DNA of 64,000 nucleotides from Halobacteriovoraceae bacterium (GTDB lineage Bacteria > Bdellovibrionota > Bacteriovoracia > Bacteriovoracales > Bacteriovoracaceae): contig JABGVH010000079.1 of the NCBI GenBank assembly GCA_018646195.1, positions 1 to 64,000 of the forward strand. The letters run 5' to 3'. A program made the position numbers and the translations under genes. Shown here piece after piece: positions 15,792-24,635 of this stretch (positions are counted from its first letter, which is position 1; every line of letters starts with the position of its first letter). The notes under the pieces are model-generated. The model was not told where the DNA came from. It searched no databases and worked only from the letters and a program-made list of their open reading frames with translations.

Positions 15792-16913
15792 CTAAAGGTC
15801 TAAATATTTTTTTATCTCTAACTTTAAAACTTCTCTCAATTCATCATAGAAGAGATTTTGAGGGAATATTTCATCTTTAAACAGGACATTTTGCCCAAGC
15901 TGTTGATTTATCAATTGATCAAAATCTATTAAGCTTTGGCCCTGATACTTGGCTTCTTTGCGCATAATAATATTGAAAACAGCATTGCCTCTCCAAGTTT
16001 TACAATCTAGTGCGGCTGCCTTGTGAAGGTTGAGCCTGGCCTCTTTGAAACGTCCCAACTTTAATGCAGCTAAACCATAGAGGTGGTAACTTCGGGCATT
16101 TCCGACCGTCTTAATGGCAAGTTCCTTCAAGGGTCCATAGGCCTGTTTAGATTTTCCCTTTTTTATAAGTTGCTCTAAATCTCGCTGTTCGATCAATATC
16201 GTGTTTGTTTCTGAATTATCACAAACCGCCCTTGGCATAATTTCTAAATTAATTGGAGTAGTAATAGTAATTAAACGAGAGTCGTTGCCTTTAATATATT
16301 CCATCATCGTTTTCATTTCTATTTCGTACAGCTTAAAGGCCAATTCCATCTGCCACTGTTTAGCAAAAGAAGGGTAAACCGTTTTATTTTGGATTTTTTT
16401 GCTAATTGGAATATAGGTCACTTTTTTATAGAGAAAGCGAGAGAGTAGAGGAAAAGAGATTAGTAGTGAGGCAAATTTCTCGTCTTCGAACTTCCTGATA
16501 TTATCTAGAATTTTTTTTCGTTCTTGGACCAGAAATTTCTTTTCAAAAAACTCCTGACTGGCCCCATGATAGATAATAAGTGAGGGAAGTTTCGATAAGC
16601 TGCGTAGCTTATGGAGTGTTCTATGGAGCCCCTCTCCCTCTTCCGACCAATTAAAAATTTTAAGGGGTTCCATCAAGTCCCCGGAAAGATCCTTAACAAT
16701 TTTCGGAATGAGTCGTTTTAATGCCAAACCCATGCGATCTCCAACGATCAAGACATTGGCCTGATTGGCGTCTGTTGCGCCGTGTAAACTGGCAATTTTA
16801 AGGGTATAGGGCAATGGTTCTATTTGACCGGGCACCGTCAGCATAATGAAGCTGCCGTAGCCGATTAGCCCAAGAAGGGCCAAACCTGTCAAAACTAAGA
16901 GATTTTTAAACAT
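15792..16913 (-). CDS. Membrane-anchored SGNH-hydrolase-like protein, catalytic residues lost
   Basis: 373 residues. An N-terminal membrane segment (residues ~4-26) is followed by an SGNH-like domain and an inserted TPR-like segment (RSYHLYGLAALKLGRFKEARL, ~270-300). The expected GDS block reads VLIVGDRMG with Arg60 for the nucleophilic Ser; the Asn block reads YHGASQE; the C-terminal D-x-x-H block reads DEIFPQ with Phe for His. Three catalytic positions are thus changed, so a pseudo-enzyme or binding role is more likely than an esterase. The family match is my reading of motif order, not a search. The next gene, 9 bases on, encodes a cNMP-binding protein. Confidence 0.6.
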   Translation of the reverse strand: MFKNLLVLTGLALLGLIGYGSFIMLTVPGQIEPLPYTLKIASLHGATDANQANVLIVGDRMGLALKRLIPKIVKDLSGDLMEPLKIFNWSEEGEGLHRTLHKLRSLSKLPSLIIYHGASQEFFEKKFLVQERKKILDNIRKFEDEKFASLLISFPLLSRFLYKKVTYIPISKKIQNKTVYPSFAKQWQMELAFKLYEIEMKTMMEYIKGNDSRLITITTPINLEIMPRAVCDNSETNTILIEQRDLEQLIKKGKSKQAYGPLKELAIKTVGNARSYHLYGLAALKLGRFKEARLNLHKAAALDCKTWRGNAVFNIIMRKEAKYQGQSLIDFDQLINQQLGQNVLFKDEIFPQNLFYDELREVLKLEIKKYLDL

Positions 16914-16995
16914 TTGTGAACCTTCTCCAATCTCTCTTTATTGTATAGGAGATTTCTGATAACACAAAGCCTACAAAGGTATTGAGGATAAGAGT

Positions 16996-18180
16996 ATGGG
17001 GACTCCTGAGCTATTAGCGCCCGCAGGAAATTTTGAAAAACTAAGGACTGCGGTGCTGTACGGTGCTGATGCAGTCTATTTAGGAGGTCAAAATTTTGGA
17101 CTTAGGGCGGCCTCGGAAAACTTTACTGATCAAGAGCTTGATGCAGCTATTAAGTTTGCCCATGATAGAAACTGCAAAGTTTTTGTTACATTGAACAGCT
17201 TCTTTCATCAGAAAGACTTAGAAACTCTTCCAGAGTTTTTACAATACCTAGAAGCTCTTGGAGCTGATGCCGCTATCGTTTCAGACTTGGCGGCGGTAAA
17301 GTTAATAACTCGCACATCTCGAATTCCGGTCCATCTCTCCACTCAAGCATCTTGTAATAATTCACAAGCCGCTTCTTTTTGGAAAGATCAAGGTGTGCAA
17401 AGAATCGTTTTAGGCCGGGAAGTTTCACTTTATGAGGCCCAGAGTATTAAAGAAAAAAGTGGACTCGAAATAGAGATGTTTGTCCACGGCTCGATGTGTA
17501 TGAGCTATTCTGGAAATTGTGTCATTTCAAATTATACCCAAGGGCGCGATTCAAATAGAGGGGGATGCGCTCATAGCTGTCGCTTTGAGTACCAAATTGA
17601 GGACCCCTCTACCAAGCAAAAGAAAAATTCTTTTTTTATGAGCTCAAAAGACTTGAACGGGATTGGAGTGCTTTCGCAATATATAGAGGCCGGAATAGAC
17701 TCATTAAAAATAGAGGGAAGGATGAAATCGTACCACTATACCGGTACAATTTCTAAAGTTTACAGAGAAGCTCTTGATTACTATTCACTCCATAATTCCT
17801 TTAGTAAGTCCCCCCGGGAATACTGGGACCGAGAACTAGAGAAGGTATCTCATCGAAGCTATTCAGAGGCCAATCTACTTCTGCCTGCTGGTCCCGATAC
17901 CGTCTACGATGAGCGCGAGCACGTTGATAATGAAAGCCAGGTTCTTGGACGGATCTTAGAAGTTCATTCAGATTTTTTACTGATTGAGGTCCGTTCGGCC
18001 TTTGAAATCGGAGATACACTTGAACTGGTGCCGTTTATAGGAGCAGGAGAGTCGGTCCTGTTAACTAGTATTAAGTCGGTATTAGATCTAGAGGTTAAAA
18101 GAACCAGGCCAGGAACCACCGTCAAAATTCCTCTGATACCCGGAGCCGCTCCCTACAATCTATTGCGGGGCTTATCTTGA
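16996..18180 (+). CDS. Peptidase U32-family protein (TrhP/YegQ-like)
   Basis: 394-residue U32 protein. The N-terminal barrel begins ELLAPAGNFEKLRTAVLYGADAVY-like (first 28 residues), and the family signature lies near residues 160-200: FVHGSMCMSYSGNC followed by RGGCAHSCRF, giving the four cysteines that bind an Fe-S cluster in U32 proteins. Members act in tRNA U34 hydroxylation (TrhP), ubiquinone hydroxylation (UbiU/V) or were described as collagenases; by overall form TrhP-like is most likely. A GAGGATAAGAG ribosome site precedes the ATG. The next gene overlaps by 4 bases and looks like a diverged partner. Confidence 0.82.
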   Translation: MGTPELLAPAGNFEKLRTAVLYGADAVYLGGQNFGLRAASENFTDQELDAAIKFAHDRNCKVFVTLNSFFHQKDLETLPEFLQYLEALGADAAIVSDLAAVKLITRTSRIPVHLSTQASCNNSQAASFWKDQGVQRIVLGREVSLYEAQSIKEKSGLEIEMFVHGSMCMSYSGNCVISNYTQGRDSNRGGCAHSCRFEYQIEDPSTKQKKNSFFMSSKDLNGIGVLSQYIEAGIDSLKIEGRMKSYHYTGTISKVYREALDYYSLHNSFSKSPREYWDRELEKVSHRSYSEANLLLPAGPDTVYDEREHVDNESQVLGRILEVHSDFLLIEVRSAFEIGDTLELVPFIGAGESVLLTSIKSVLDLEVKRTRPGTTVKIPLIPGAAPYNLLRGLS

Positions 18181-19331
18181 AACTAGTAACTTATTGCCAG
18201 AGTCGAACTGATTGGGACCTTCTGAAGGCAGGGAAACCTTGTGAAGTAATCCTAACGCCAAAAGCTTTATCTCGTTTCGGAAAACTCTCATTTGAGGAAT
18301 GCGTTCAGCTGGCAAATGAAATGCGAGAGCTAGGATTTAGGACACTTTTAGAATGGGACCTTTTAATGGTCGAAAGCTCATGGAACTCTCTTCGTCCGAA
18401 CCTTACTGCCTCATTCTTGGCCAACTTTAGCGCCGTGAGAGTTCAAGACTTAGGCGCCCTTAATTTCTTACATAAAAATTTTCCTGAAGTTTTGATTCAG
18501 CCTATTTTAGAGACAAGTTTTCATAGCTATAGCGCAATTGCCGAAATAGTTGAGTTTTTGGGAGAGTCTCTTGATAGAGTTATTCTCTCTCTTGAAATCC
18601 CGAAAGAGGAATTAAGTAAAATTTTAACAAAGCTAACGGTCCCAACAGAGCTTTTAGGCATTGGTCCGTTGCTACTTTTTTATACTCCGCGCTCATTATT
18701 ATCGGCTCAGTTCCAAAATGAAGATATTAGAGATCGACTCTTAGTTGGAGCATCTCAAGAGAGCCCACATAAAGGATTCCCTCTACTTGAAAATGACCGG
18801 GGAACTTTCATGTTCAACCCTAAGAATCATTGTCTTTTAGAAAACTTTAATGAGTTGCAAGAGTTTGGTCTGTCTCATCTGCGAATTGATTTGCGAAATA
18901 AAATGGAATGGTATTCCTTAGCAGCGGGATTATTTTCTAATTACTCCCGAGAGAATGTTGAAAAATTGAAAGAAGGAAGTGGAGAGAAATATCTACAAGG
19001 CTATTACCGAGTCAATAAAAGTGATGTGCTTTTTAAGAAGTTAAAAAACCAACGTCTTATTCCAATGGATCAAAATTACCTAGGTGATATTTTAGATGTC
19101 GAAAAAAAGGCCTATATTGCACTTCATTTAAACTCTTCGGAAAAAACAATAAAAATAGGTGATGAGCTAGAAATAAAAACCCCCGAAGGAAAGAGCAAGG
19201 TTTTTAGAATTAGTGAAATGATGGATGCGAATAGGCAGTTTTTAAAAGAGGCGAAAAGCGGAATGGTTTATTTTCCTCATCTCTCTAGTATTAGTATTCG
19301 TTCTAAAGTTTTTCTCCGTGAAAAAACTTAA
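18177..19331 (+). CDS. U32-like partner protein lacking the Cys motif
   Basis: 384 residues starting at a TTG that overlaps the stop of the U32 gene (TCTTGA). It shares the U32 barrel style (EECVQLANEMRELGFRTLLEWD, IQPILETSFH, then GIGPLLLFYTPRSLLSAQ where the first protein has its FVHGSMCMSYSG block) and a C-terminal beta domain similar to that of its neighbour. The cluster cysteines are absent. A degenerate subunit working with the upstream protein, as in UbiU-UbiV pairs, is plausible. The 3' end overlaps the convergent methyltransferase by 29 bases. Confidence 0.6.
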   Translation: MKLVTYCQSRTDWDLLKAGKPCEVILTPKALSRFGKLSFEECVQLANEMRELGFRTLLEWDLLMVESSWNSLRPNLTASFLANFSAVRVQDLGALNFLHKNFPEVLIQPILETSFHSYSAIAEIVEFLGESLDRVILSLEIPKEELSKILTKLTVPTELLGIGPLLLFYTPRSLLSAQFQNEDIRDRLLVGASQESPHKGFPLLENDRGTFMFNPKNHCLLENFNELQEFGLSHLRIDLRNKMEWYSLAAGLFSNYSRENVEKLKEGSGEKYLQGYYRVNKSDVLFKKLKNQRLIPMDQNYLGDILDVEKKAYIALHLNSSEKTIKIGDELEIKTPEGKSKVFRISEMMDANRQFLKEAKSGMVYFPHLSSISIRSKVFLREKT

Positions 19332-20400
19332 CCCTGATACCACCATTTTTAAAAGAAAGACTGTCATAATTTAAGTTTTCGCTGGAGGGAATGAGCATCC
19401 CCCAATGCGCTGGTGAATAATTCTTTAGCATACTATTGAGTAAGGTTGAGAATTTAAAACTCTGTTTAATCCTTATACCATATGGCGGATTACAAATTAC
19501 TAAAGGCCTTGGGTATTCTTCAATTTTTTCATCCAAGGCATTGGCAGTAGTTAATTGAAAATTTTGTAATTTTGCCAACTTAAAATTTTCTTGGCACAAC
19601 TTGATGCATTCTGGATCGAGATCTTTTCCTACTAGTTTCATATTAACTGACTTAAGTGGAAGATGATCAAAGTTTAATTTTTTCCCCATCGGAAAATTTT
19701 GGTAAGAAAAACTTCGATGGGTATTGCAGTGGTAAAATAGAGCAGCTTCTAACAGAAAAGTTCCAGAGCCACATAGTGGGTCGACAATGGTTTCAAATGG
19801 TATTTGATCCCTGGTTAAAAAATAGTAAAGAGCAGCGGCTAGGTTTTCTCGTAGTGGAGCTTCATTGACGTATTTCTTATAACCTCTCTTACTAAGATGC
19901 TCTCCTGAGCAATCGATACTAATGGTGCAGAGATCTTCCTCAATCCGAATGAAAACTAAAGTGGTTGGAATTATATCTAGTTCTTCTTTTGAAATTGCTT
20001 TCGGTGGGGAGCCTTTATAGTATTTGGAAATTCCATCTACAACCGCTTTTTCGATCCTGGTGGTGTGAATAAGCCGGCTTTTATGGCAGCTGGCCTTAAT
20101 CGTCGGCATTTGACCTACTAACCATTTCCTCCAATCCATTTTAGAAATTTTTTTAAATAGCTTAGGAAAATCACGACACTTAAACTGTTCGAGTCGTACT
20201 AGAATCCGATTAGGGATTTTGAGGTGATGATTCATCAAAAATCCATGCTCTATTGGTAGATTAACTTCAAATCCACCTTCTAAGCTATTTACCTCTGGAA
20301 CCTCCAAGTCAGGGAAAAGCAGGCAATACTTCTCTTTGAACTCTTGTAGAGCCAATTCTTCAAAATTTAATGGAGTTGCGATAAAAAATTGTTCCGTCAT
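19303..20400 (-). CDS. RlmL/Trm14-type THUMP-domain RNA methyltransferase
   Basis: 365 residues. The N-terminal THUMP region (roughly 1-160) is followed by a class I SAM methyltransferase domain: DPLCGSGTFLLEAA is the SAM-binding motif near residue 210, and NPPYGIRI near 318 is the N6/N2 methylation motif. This arrangement matches single-domain RlmL-N/YpsC proteins that make m2G in 23S rRNA; a tRNA target (Trm14/TrmN) is the alternative. It is divergent from the RsmI-like gene with about 33 bases between starts. Confidence 0.85.
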   Translation of the reverse strand: MTEQFFIATPLNFEELALQEFKEKYCLLFPDLEVPEVNSLEGGFEVNLPIEHGFLMNHHLKIPNRILVRLEQFKCRDFPKLFKKISKMDWRKWLVGQMPTIKASCHKSRLIHTTRIEKAVVDGISKYYKGSPPKAISKEELDIIPTTLVFIRIEEDLCTISIDCSGEHLSKRGYKKYVNEAPLRENLAAALYYFLTRDQIPFETIVDPLCGSGTFLLEAALFYHCNTHRSFSYQNFPMGKKLNFDHLPLKSVNMKLVGKDLDPECIKLCQENFKLAKLQNFQLTTANALDEKIEEYPRPLVICNPPYGIRIKQSFKFSTLLNSMLKNYSPAHWGMLIPSSENLNYDSLSFKNGGIRVKFFHGEKL

Positions 20401-20433
20401 GATGAGATTTATTATATGAATATTTACAGCACC

Positions 20434-21138
20434 ATGAAAGGAAAATTAGTACTTATACCTACTCCTATTGACGAGGCTACGACATTAGAAGGCACCGCCT
20501 TAAAGTGTTTGCTGGCCTCATGTTCTAAAAAAGAATCAAATGTATTCTTGGTTGAGGACATTCGTCCCTGTAGACGGCGTTGGCTGCGCTGGGGTTTGCC
20601 CAGGGACTTGGTGGACGATTTAGTTGAATACAATGAACACACCAGAGCAGGATTAATTGACCCATTGATCAAGCAGCTGAAATCTGGAAAGACTATTTAT
20701 CTTATGTCCGATGGCGGGCTACCTGCATTTTGCGATCCTGGACAAGAGCTTATTGATCAATGCCATCGTAGTAAAATAGTGGTTACTGCAACACCTTTCT
20801 CAAATAGCGTGGCCTTGGCAGTTGCACTCAGTGGCTACAATCACCAACAATTCGTTTTTAACGGATTTTTGCCGGTTAAGAATCCTGAACGAGAACAGGC
20901 CTACCAAAAATTAGTAAAAGAAAAGCGAACCCAAATTTTAATGGATACTCCCTATCGATTAAAGAAAACTCTAGAGGAGCTTGATCGCCACTGGGGCAAA
21001 ACAGAATTTTTTCTGGGTCTAGATTTAAACAATCCTACTGAGCTAGCAACCAGGGGAAATGCAGCTAATTACCTTAAATCCTTAAAGGATTTCAAGCGAG
21101 AGTTCATAATCGTACTCCCTGCCACCGCTAGCATTTGA
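20434..21138 (+). CDS. RsmI-like SAM-dependent (tetrapyrrole methylase fold) methyltransferase
   Basis: 234 residues from the ATG at 20434, with MKGKLVLIPTPI matching the family start; in-frame ATGs at 20389 and 20416 are possible but none has a strong ribosome site. SAM-binding signatures are MSDGGLPAFCDPG near residue 90-102 and a following ATPFSNSVALAVALSG block, where RsmI has a GPSA stretch. RsmI makes Cm1402 in 16S rRNA; this protein belongs to the shorter RsmI-related group, so its target is uncertain. It probably reads through into the mevalonate operon, as no terminator is seen before it. Confidence 0.75.
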   Translation: MKGKLVLIPTPIDEATTLEGTALKCLLASCSKKESNVFLVEDIRPCRRRWLRWGLPRDLVDDLVEYNEHTRAGLIDPLIKQLKSGKTIYLMSDGGLPAFCDPGQELIDQCHRSKIVVTATPFSNSVALAVALSGYNHQQFVFNGFLPVKNPEREQAYQKLVKEKRTQILMDTPYRLKKTLEELDRHWGKTEFFLGLDLNNPTELATRGNAANYLKSLKDFKREFIIVLPATASI

Positions 21139-21276
21139 GACCATCTCGGCCACGGTAGGGGATTAAGCTATCCAAGACCTTTAATTTCAATGAGTTACCT
21201 TTAAAATAAGTTGAATTATCCTATGACGAAGGGTGGCGAATGTGTTAAAAATTTTGCTCTTCTACAGGGTAAATTA

Positions 21277-22308
21277 ATGCAGCCACAGAGCGACATACAA
21301 GAACGTAAGAATCAGCACCTTGATCTGGCCCTAAAGGCCCAGATGGCCAGTGCACTAAAAGATCAACGTTTTAGTTACGAGCCTTTACTCAAAGGCCACC
21401 CAACGGAAGCTCAAATACTAAAAGAACGGGCCTTCCTTGGTAAAAGTATTTTGGCACCTCTGTGGATTTCAAGCATGACCGGCGGAAGTGATAAAGCGCA
21501 AACAATCAATAAGCGCCTGGCACAAATCGCAGGTGAGTTTGGTTTAGGAATGGGGCTCGGTTCATGTCGAGTACTTCTCGAAGCGCCTGAGCGTTTTAAT
21601 GATTTTGACCTAAGAGGATTACTTGGAGACGCCAGGCCATTTTATGCCAATCTTGGGCTGGCCCAAATAGAGCAAATGTTAGCGCTTGGTGAAACTGATC
21701 GCATTAATAATATGGTGGAGAAGTTACGCTGTGATGGACTTATAATTCATGTCAATCCTCTTCAAGAGTGGTTTCAAGTAGGTGGCGATCGTATTGAGAG
21801 ACCTCCTCTCGAGACAATTGAGGGCCTTTTAGAGCACTTTAAGTTTCCGGTTGTAATCAAAGAGGTTGGACAAGGAATGGGGCCAGCGAGTTTGCGGGAG
21901 CTTTTAAAATTACCAATACGCGGAATAGAGTTCGCGGCCTTTGGGGGTACAAATTTTACTCAGTTAGAGGCCTTACGGAGTGAACGGCCAATGCCAAACC
22001 GCTTAAATGAGCTGTCCTGTGTTGGCCACACTGCTGAGGAGATGGTAATTGAAGTTAATCAACTACTCAGCACTTTTGAAAATGATAATACCTCCCCTAA
22101 GGGTGGGCACGAATTCATAATTTCAGGGGGGATTAAATCTTTCCTTGAAGGTTTTTATCTAATGAAAAAATTAAACGCGCCCTGCATTTATGGTCAGGCT
22201 AAGGCGTTCTTAGTGGCGGCTGACCGTGGAGAAGAAGAACTGCGCCAATTTGTACGGCAACAATTAGAAAGCCTAGCATTAGCTGAGCAATACTTAGTAG
22301 TAAATTAG
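21277..22308 (+). CDS. fni: Type 2 isopentenyl-diphosphate delta-isomerase (FMN)
   Basis: 343 residues from the ATG at 21277. This start puts the conserved RKNQHLDLAL block about 10 residues from the N-terminus, as in other family members; the frame is open upstream to a TTG at 21211. Landmarks are SSMTGGSDKA, LGSCRVLLE, DGLIIHVNPLQEWFQ (with the NPxQE motif), VIKEVGQGM, GGTNFTQLE and the final FMN-phosphate GGIKSFLEG. It interconverts IPP and DMAPP. First gene of the mevalonate operon; the HMG-CoA reductase start is 15 bases on. Confidence 0.93.
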   Translation: MQPQSDIQERKNQHLDLALKAQMASALKDQRFSYEPLLKGHPTEAQILKERAFLGKSILAPLWISSMTGGSDKAQTINKRLAQIAGEFGLGMGLGSCRVLLEAPERFNDFDLRGLLGDARPFYANLGLAQIEQMLALGETDRINNMVEKLRCDGLIIHVNPLQEWFQVGGDRIERPPLETIEGLLEHFKFPVVIKEVGQGMGPASLRELLKLPIRGIEFAAFGGTNFTQLEALRSERPMPNRLNELSCVGHTAEEMVIEVNQLLSTFENDNTSPKGGHEFIISGGIKSFLEGFYLMKKLNAPCIYGQAKAFLVAADRGEEELRQFVRQQLESLALAEQYLVVN

Positions 22309-22323
22309 TAGAGAGGAATAACG

Positions 22324-23616
22324 TTGCAACCAATTACTGGATTTTCAAAATTATCAAAAGTCGAAAAAATAGAATTCTTAAATAAAGAATTATTTAATAA
22401 CTCAAAGGCCATTCCGGCGCGCTTTGAGAGCTATTGGCATACCTCTGAAACAGAACAAAAAATATTTGATGAGTTTAGTGAGAATACTCTTACAAATTAC
22501 TTCTTCCCCTACGGCGTAGTCCCTAATTTCCTTTTGGATGATGAGTTGATTTGCGTTCCCATGGTTATAGAGGAGAGTTCGGTAGTCGCGGCTTGTGCTA
22601 AGAGTGCTAAATTTTGGCAGACCCGAGGAGGGTTTAAGTCGCAAGTAATTTCGACTTCAAAAGTTGGACAAGTTCATTTTTCGTGGGAAGGAAACCCTAC
22701 AGCTCTACGAGAGGTCTTTGATCGCGAAAAAGCAAATTTGCTAAACTCCATTAAACCACTTCTTGCGAGCATGCAAAAACGAGGTGGCGGACTTAAAACA
22801 CTAGAGCTTATCGATCGTACTTCAGACGAGCCAGATTATTACCAGCTCTTTGTGACTTTCGAAACTTGCGATGCCATGGGAGCAAATTTTATTAATTCTG
22901 TTTTAGAAGGCCTTGCGACAGAGCTTCAAAAACGAATAGAGAATGTTAAAATAATAATGTCGATTCTCTCAAACTACACGCCAGACTGCCTGGCCAAGGC
23001 TTGGGTAGAATGTCCTGTCGAGCAATTGAATGATCCCTCATTAGATATGTCTCCAGAAGAATTTATCGAGAAATTTACAAAAGCAGTGAGAATTTCTCAG
23101 ATTGATGTTCACCGGGCAACTACCCATAATAAAGGGATTTTTAATGGCGTAGATTCTGTCATTCTGGCAACTGGAAATGACTTTAGAGCTGTGGAAGCTT
23201 GTGGACATACCTTCGCCGCCAAAGACGGCCATTACCGCGGATTAACCAAGGCAGAAGTTGTAGATGGAATGTTTAAGTTTTCAATCGAACTTCCACTCTC
23301 GCTAGGAACTGTAGGAGGTTTGACAAGCCTTCATCCACTGGCAAAATTATCATTGGATATGCTTGGGCAGCCTGATGCTGCTAGATTAATGACTATTGCC
23401 GCAGCCGCTGGGCTTGCTCAGAACTTTGCCGCTCTGAGGTCCCTGGTAACTTCTGGAATACAAAAAGGTCATATGAAAATGCACCTAATGAATATACTAA
23501 ATCATCTTGAGGCCAATGAATCAGAGGCCAATGTTATAAAAAAATTATTCGAAAATAAGACTATTTCCCACCAAGGTATTAGGGATGAATTGTCCAAATT
23601 GAGGAATTACCAATAA
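22324..23616 (+). CDS. mvaA: Class II hydroxymethylglutaryl-CoA reductase
   Basis: 430 residues from a TTG codon behind a GAGAGGAATAACG ribosome region. The four catalytic residues of class II enzymes are visible: Glu in FETCDAMGANF, Lys in THNKGIFNG, Asp in TGNDFRAVEA and His in QKGHMKMH. It reduces HMG-CoA to mevalonate. The length and the lack of a membrane domain fit the bacterial soluble form. Its stop overlaps the start of the next gene by one base. Confidence 0.94.
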   Translation: MQPITGFSKLSKVEKIEFLNKELFNNSKAIPARFESYWHTSETEQKIFDEFSENTLTNYFFPYGVVPNFLLDDELICVPMVIEESSVVAACAKSAKFWQTRGGFKSQVISTSKVGQVHFSWEGNPTALREVFDREKANLLNSIKPLLASMQKRGGGLKTLELIDRTSDEPDYYQLFVTFETCDAMGANFINSVLEGLATELQKRIENVKIIMSILSNYTPDCLAKAWVECPVEQLNDPSLDMSPEEFIEKFTKAVRISQIDVHRATTHNKGIFNGVDSVILATGNDFRAVEACGHTFAAKDGHYRGLTKAEVVDGMFKFSIELPLSLGTVGGLTSLHPLAKLSLDMLGQPDAARLMTIAAAAGLAQNFAALRSLVTSGIQKGHMKMHLMNILNHLEANESEANVIKKLFENKTISHQGIRDELSKLRNYQ

Positions 23617-24635
23617 TGATGCTAGAAACAAATACAACCCAGACCAGTGGCCAAAAAGTTCAACCAGATCATAAATATTATGGCCATGGAAAATTATTAT
23701 TAAGCGGTGAGTACTTTGTTATGGATGGGGCACATGCCTTAGCATTGCCACTTAAACTGGGGCAAGAACTCTCGGTAAGCTATTCACACTCGTTTGACCC
23801 TAAGTTGACCTGGAAAAGCTATGATGCCAATGGTGAACTTTGGTTTGAAGGGACTTATGAATTCTGGCATTGCCGTTGTCTAGATGAGAACCCAAGCGAA
23901 ATAGCACTTTTTTTAGAAAAAATACTCCAGCAGGCTCGAATTCAAAACAAACATTTTTTAAGAGAAGAAATGGATGTCCTAGTTGAGACAAAATTAGACT
24001 TTCCCTATGAATGGGGCCTCGGTAGCAGCTCAACCCTAATCTACAATGTCGCCCAATGGGCCTATATTAGTCCGTTCGAATTGGCCTTTAATACTTTTGG
24101 AGGATCTGGATACGACATTGCCTGTGCCCAGTCAGACGGACCAATTCTTTATCAGAGAAAAAGCAATGGTCCACATTGGTCACCGATAAGCTTTAACCCT
24201 AAGTTTACTGAAGAGCTCTTCTTCGTTTATCTGGGTAAGAAGCAAGAAACTTCGAGCGCAATTAAGTACTATCAGCAGAAGAGGCCTTTTGAAGCTAATG
24301 TTATTGAAACTCTTTCAAAAATTACAGACGATATGAAAACGGCAGATAGCCTAGAAGAATTTGAATTTTTGATTCAGGCCCATGAAAAAATTGTTGCTGA
24401 TAACTTAGGCCTTAAACGAGTAAAAGACGAAATGTTTCCTGACTACTGGGGAGAAATTAAATCTCTCGGTGCGTGGGGAGGAGATTTTGCGTTAGTGACC
24501 AGTAAATTGGGGGCTAAACTAACAAAGAAATATTTTGAAGAGAAAGGGCATCAAGTTTTCTTCAAATACAACGACCTAATTTTAACCTCTCCAGATTTAA
24601 CATCAAAGTCCTCAGGCCATGACCTTATCCAATAG
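23616..24635 (+). CDS. GYDIA-family GHMP kinase, candidate phosphomevalonate kinase
   Basis: 339 residues of the GHMP kinase superfamily. The N-terminal HGKLLLSGEYFVMDGAHA, the ATP-binding WGLGSSSTL and the defining GSGYDIACAQS are present, which names the GYDIA subgroup. In this operon mevalonate kinase and diphosphomevalonate decarboxylase are separately encoded, so by elimination this protein could supply the phosphomevalonate kinase step; this is inference. The C-terminal glycine-rich motif is weak (LGAWGGDFALV). It overlaps mvaD by 17 bases. Confidence 0.8.
   Translation: MMLETNTTQTSGQKVQPDHKYYGHGKLLLSGEYFVMDGAHALALPLKLGQELSVSYSHSFDPKLTWKSYDANGELWFEGTYEFWHCRCLDENPSEIALFLEKILQQARIQNKHFLREEMDVLVETKLDFPYEWGLGSSSTLIYNVAQWAYISPFELAFNTFGGSGYDIACAQSDGPILYQRKSNGPHWSPISFNPKFTEELFFVYLGKKQETSSAIKYYQQKRPFEANVIETLSKITDDMKTADSLEEFEFLIQAHEKIVADNLGLKRVKDEMFPDYWGEIKSLGAWGGDFALVTSKLGAKLTKKYFEEKGHQVFFKYNDLILTSPDLTSKSSGHDLIQ

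Noticed and set aside
15792-16913. Active SGNH/GDSL esterase
   Set aside because: Ser, Asn and His of the expected blocks are replaced by Arg, Ser and Phe.
21139-21210. GGAT...ATCC stem between the RsmI-like gene and the mevalonate operon
   Set aside because: Only 4 base pairs and no T-run, so it is not a convincing terminator.
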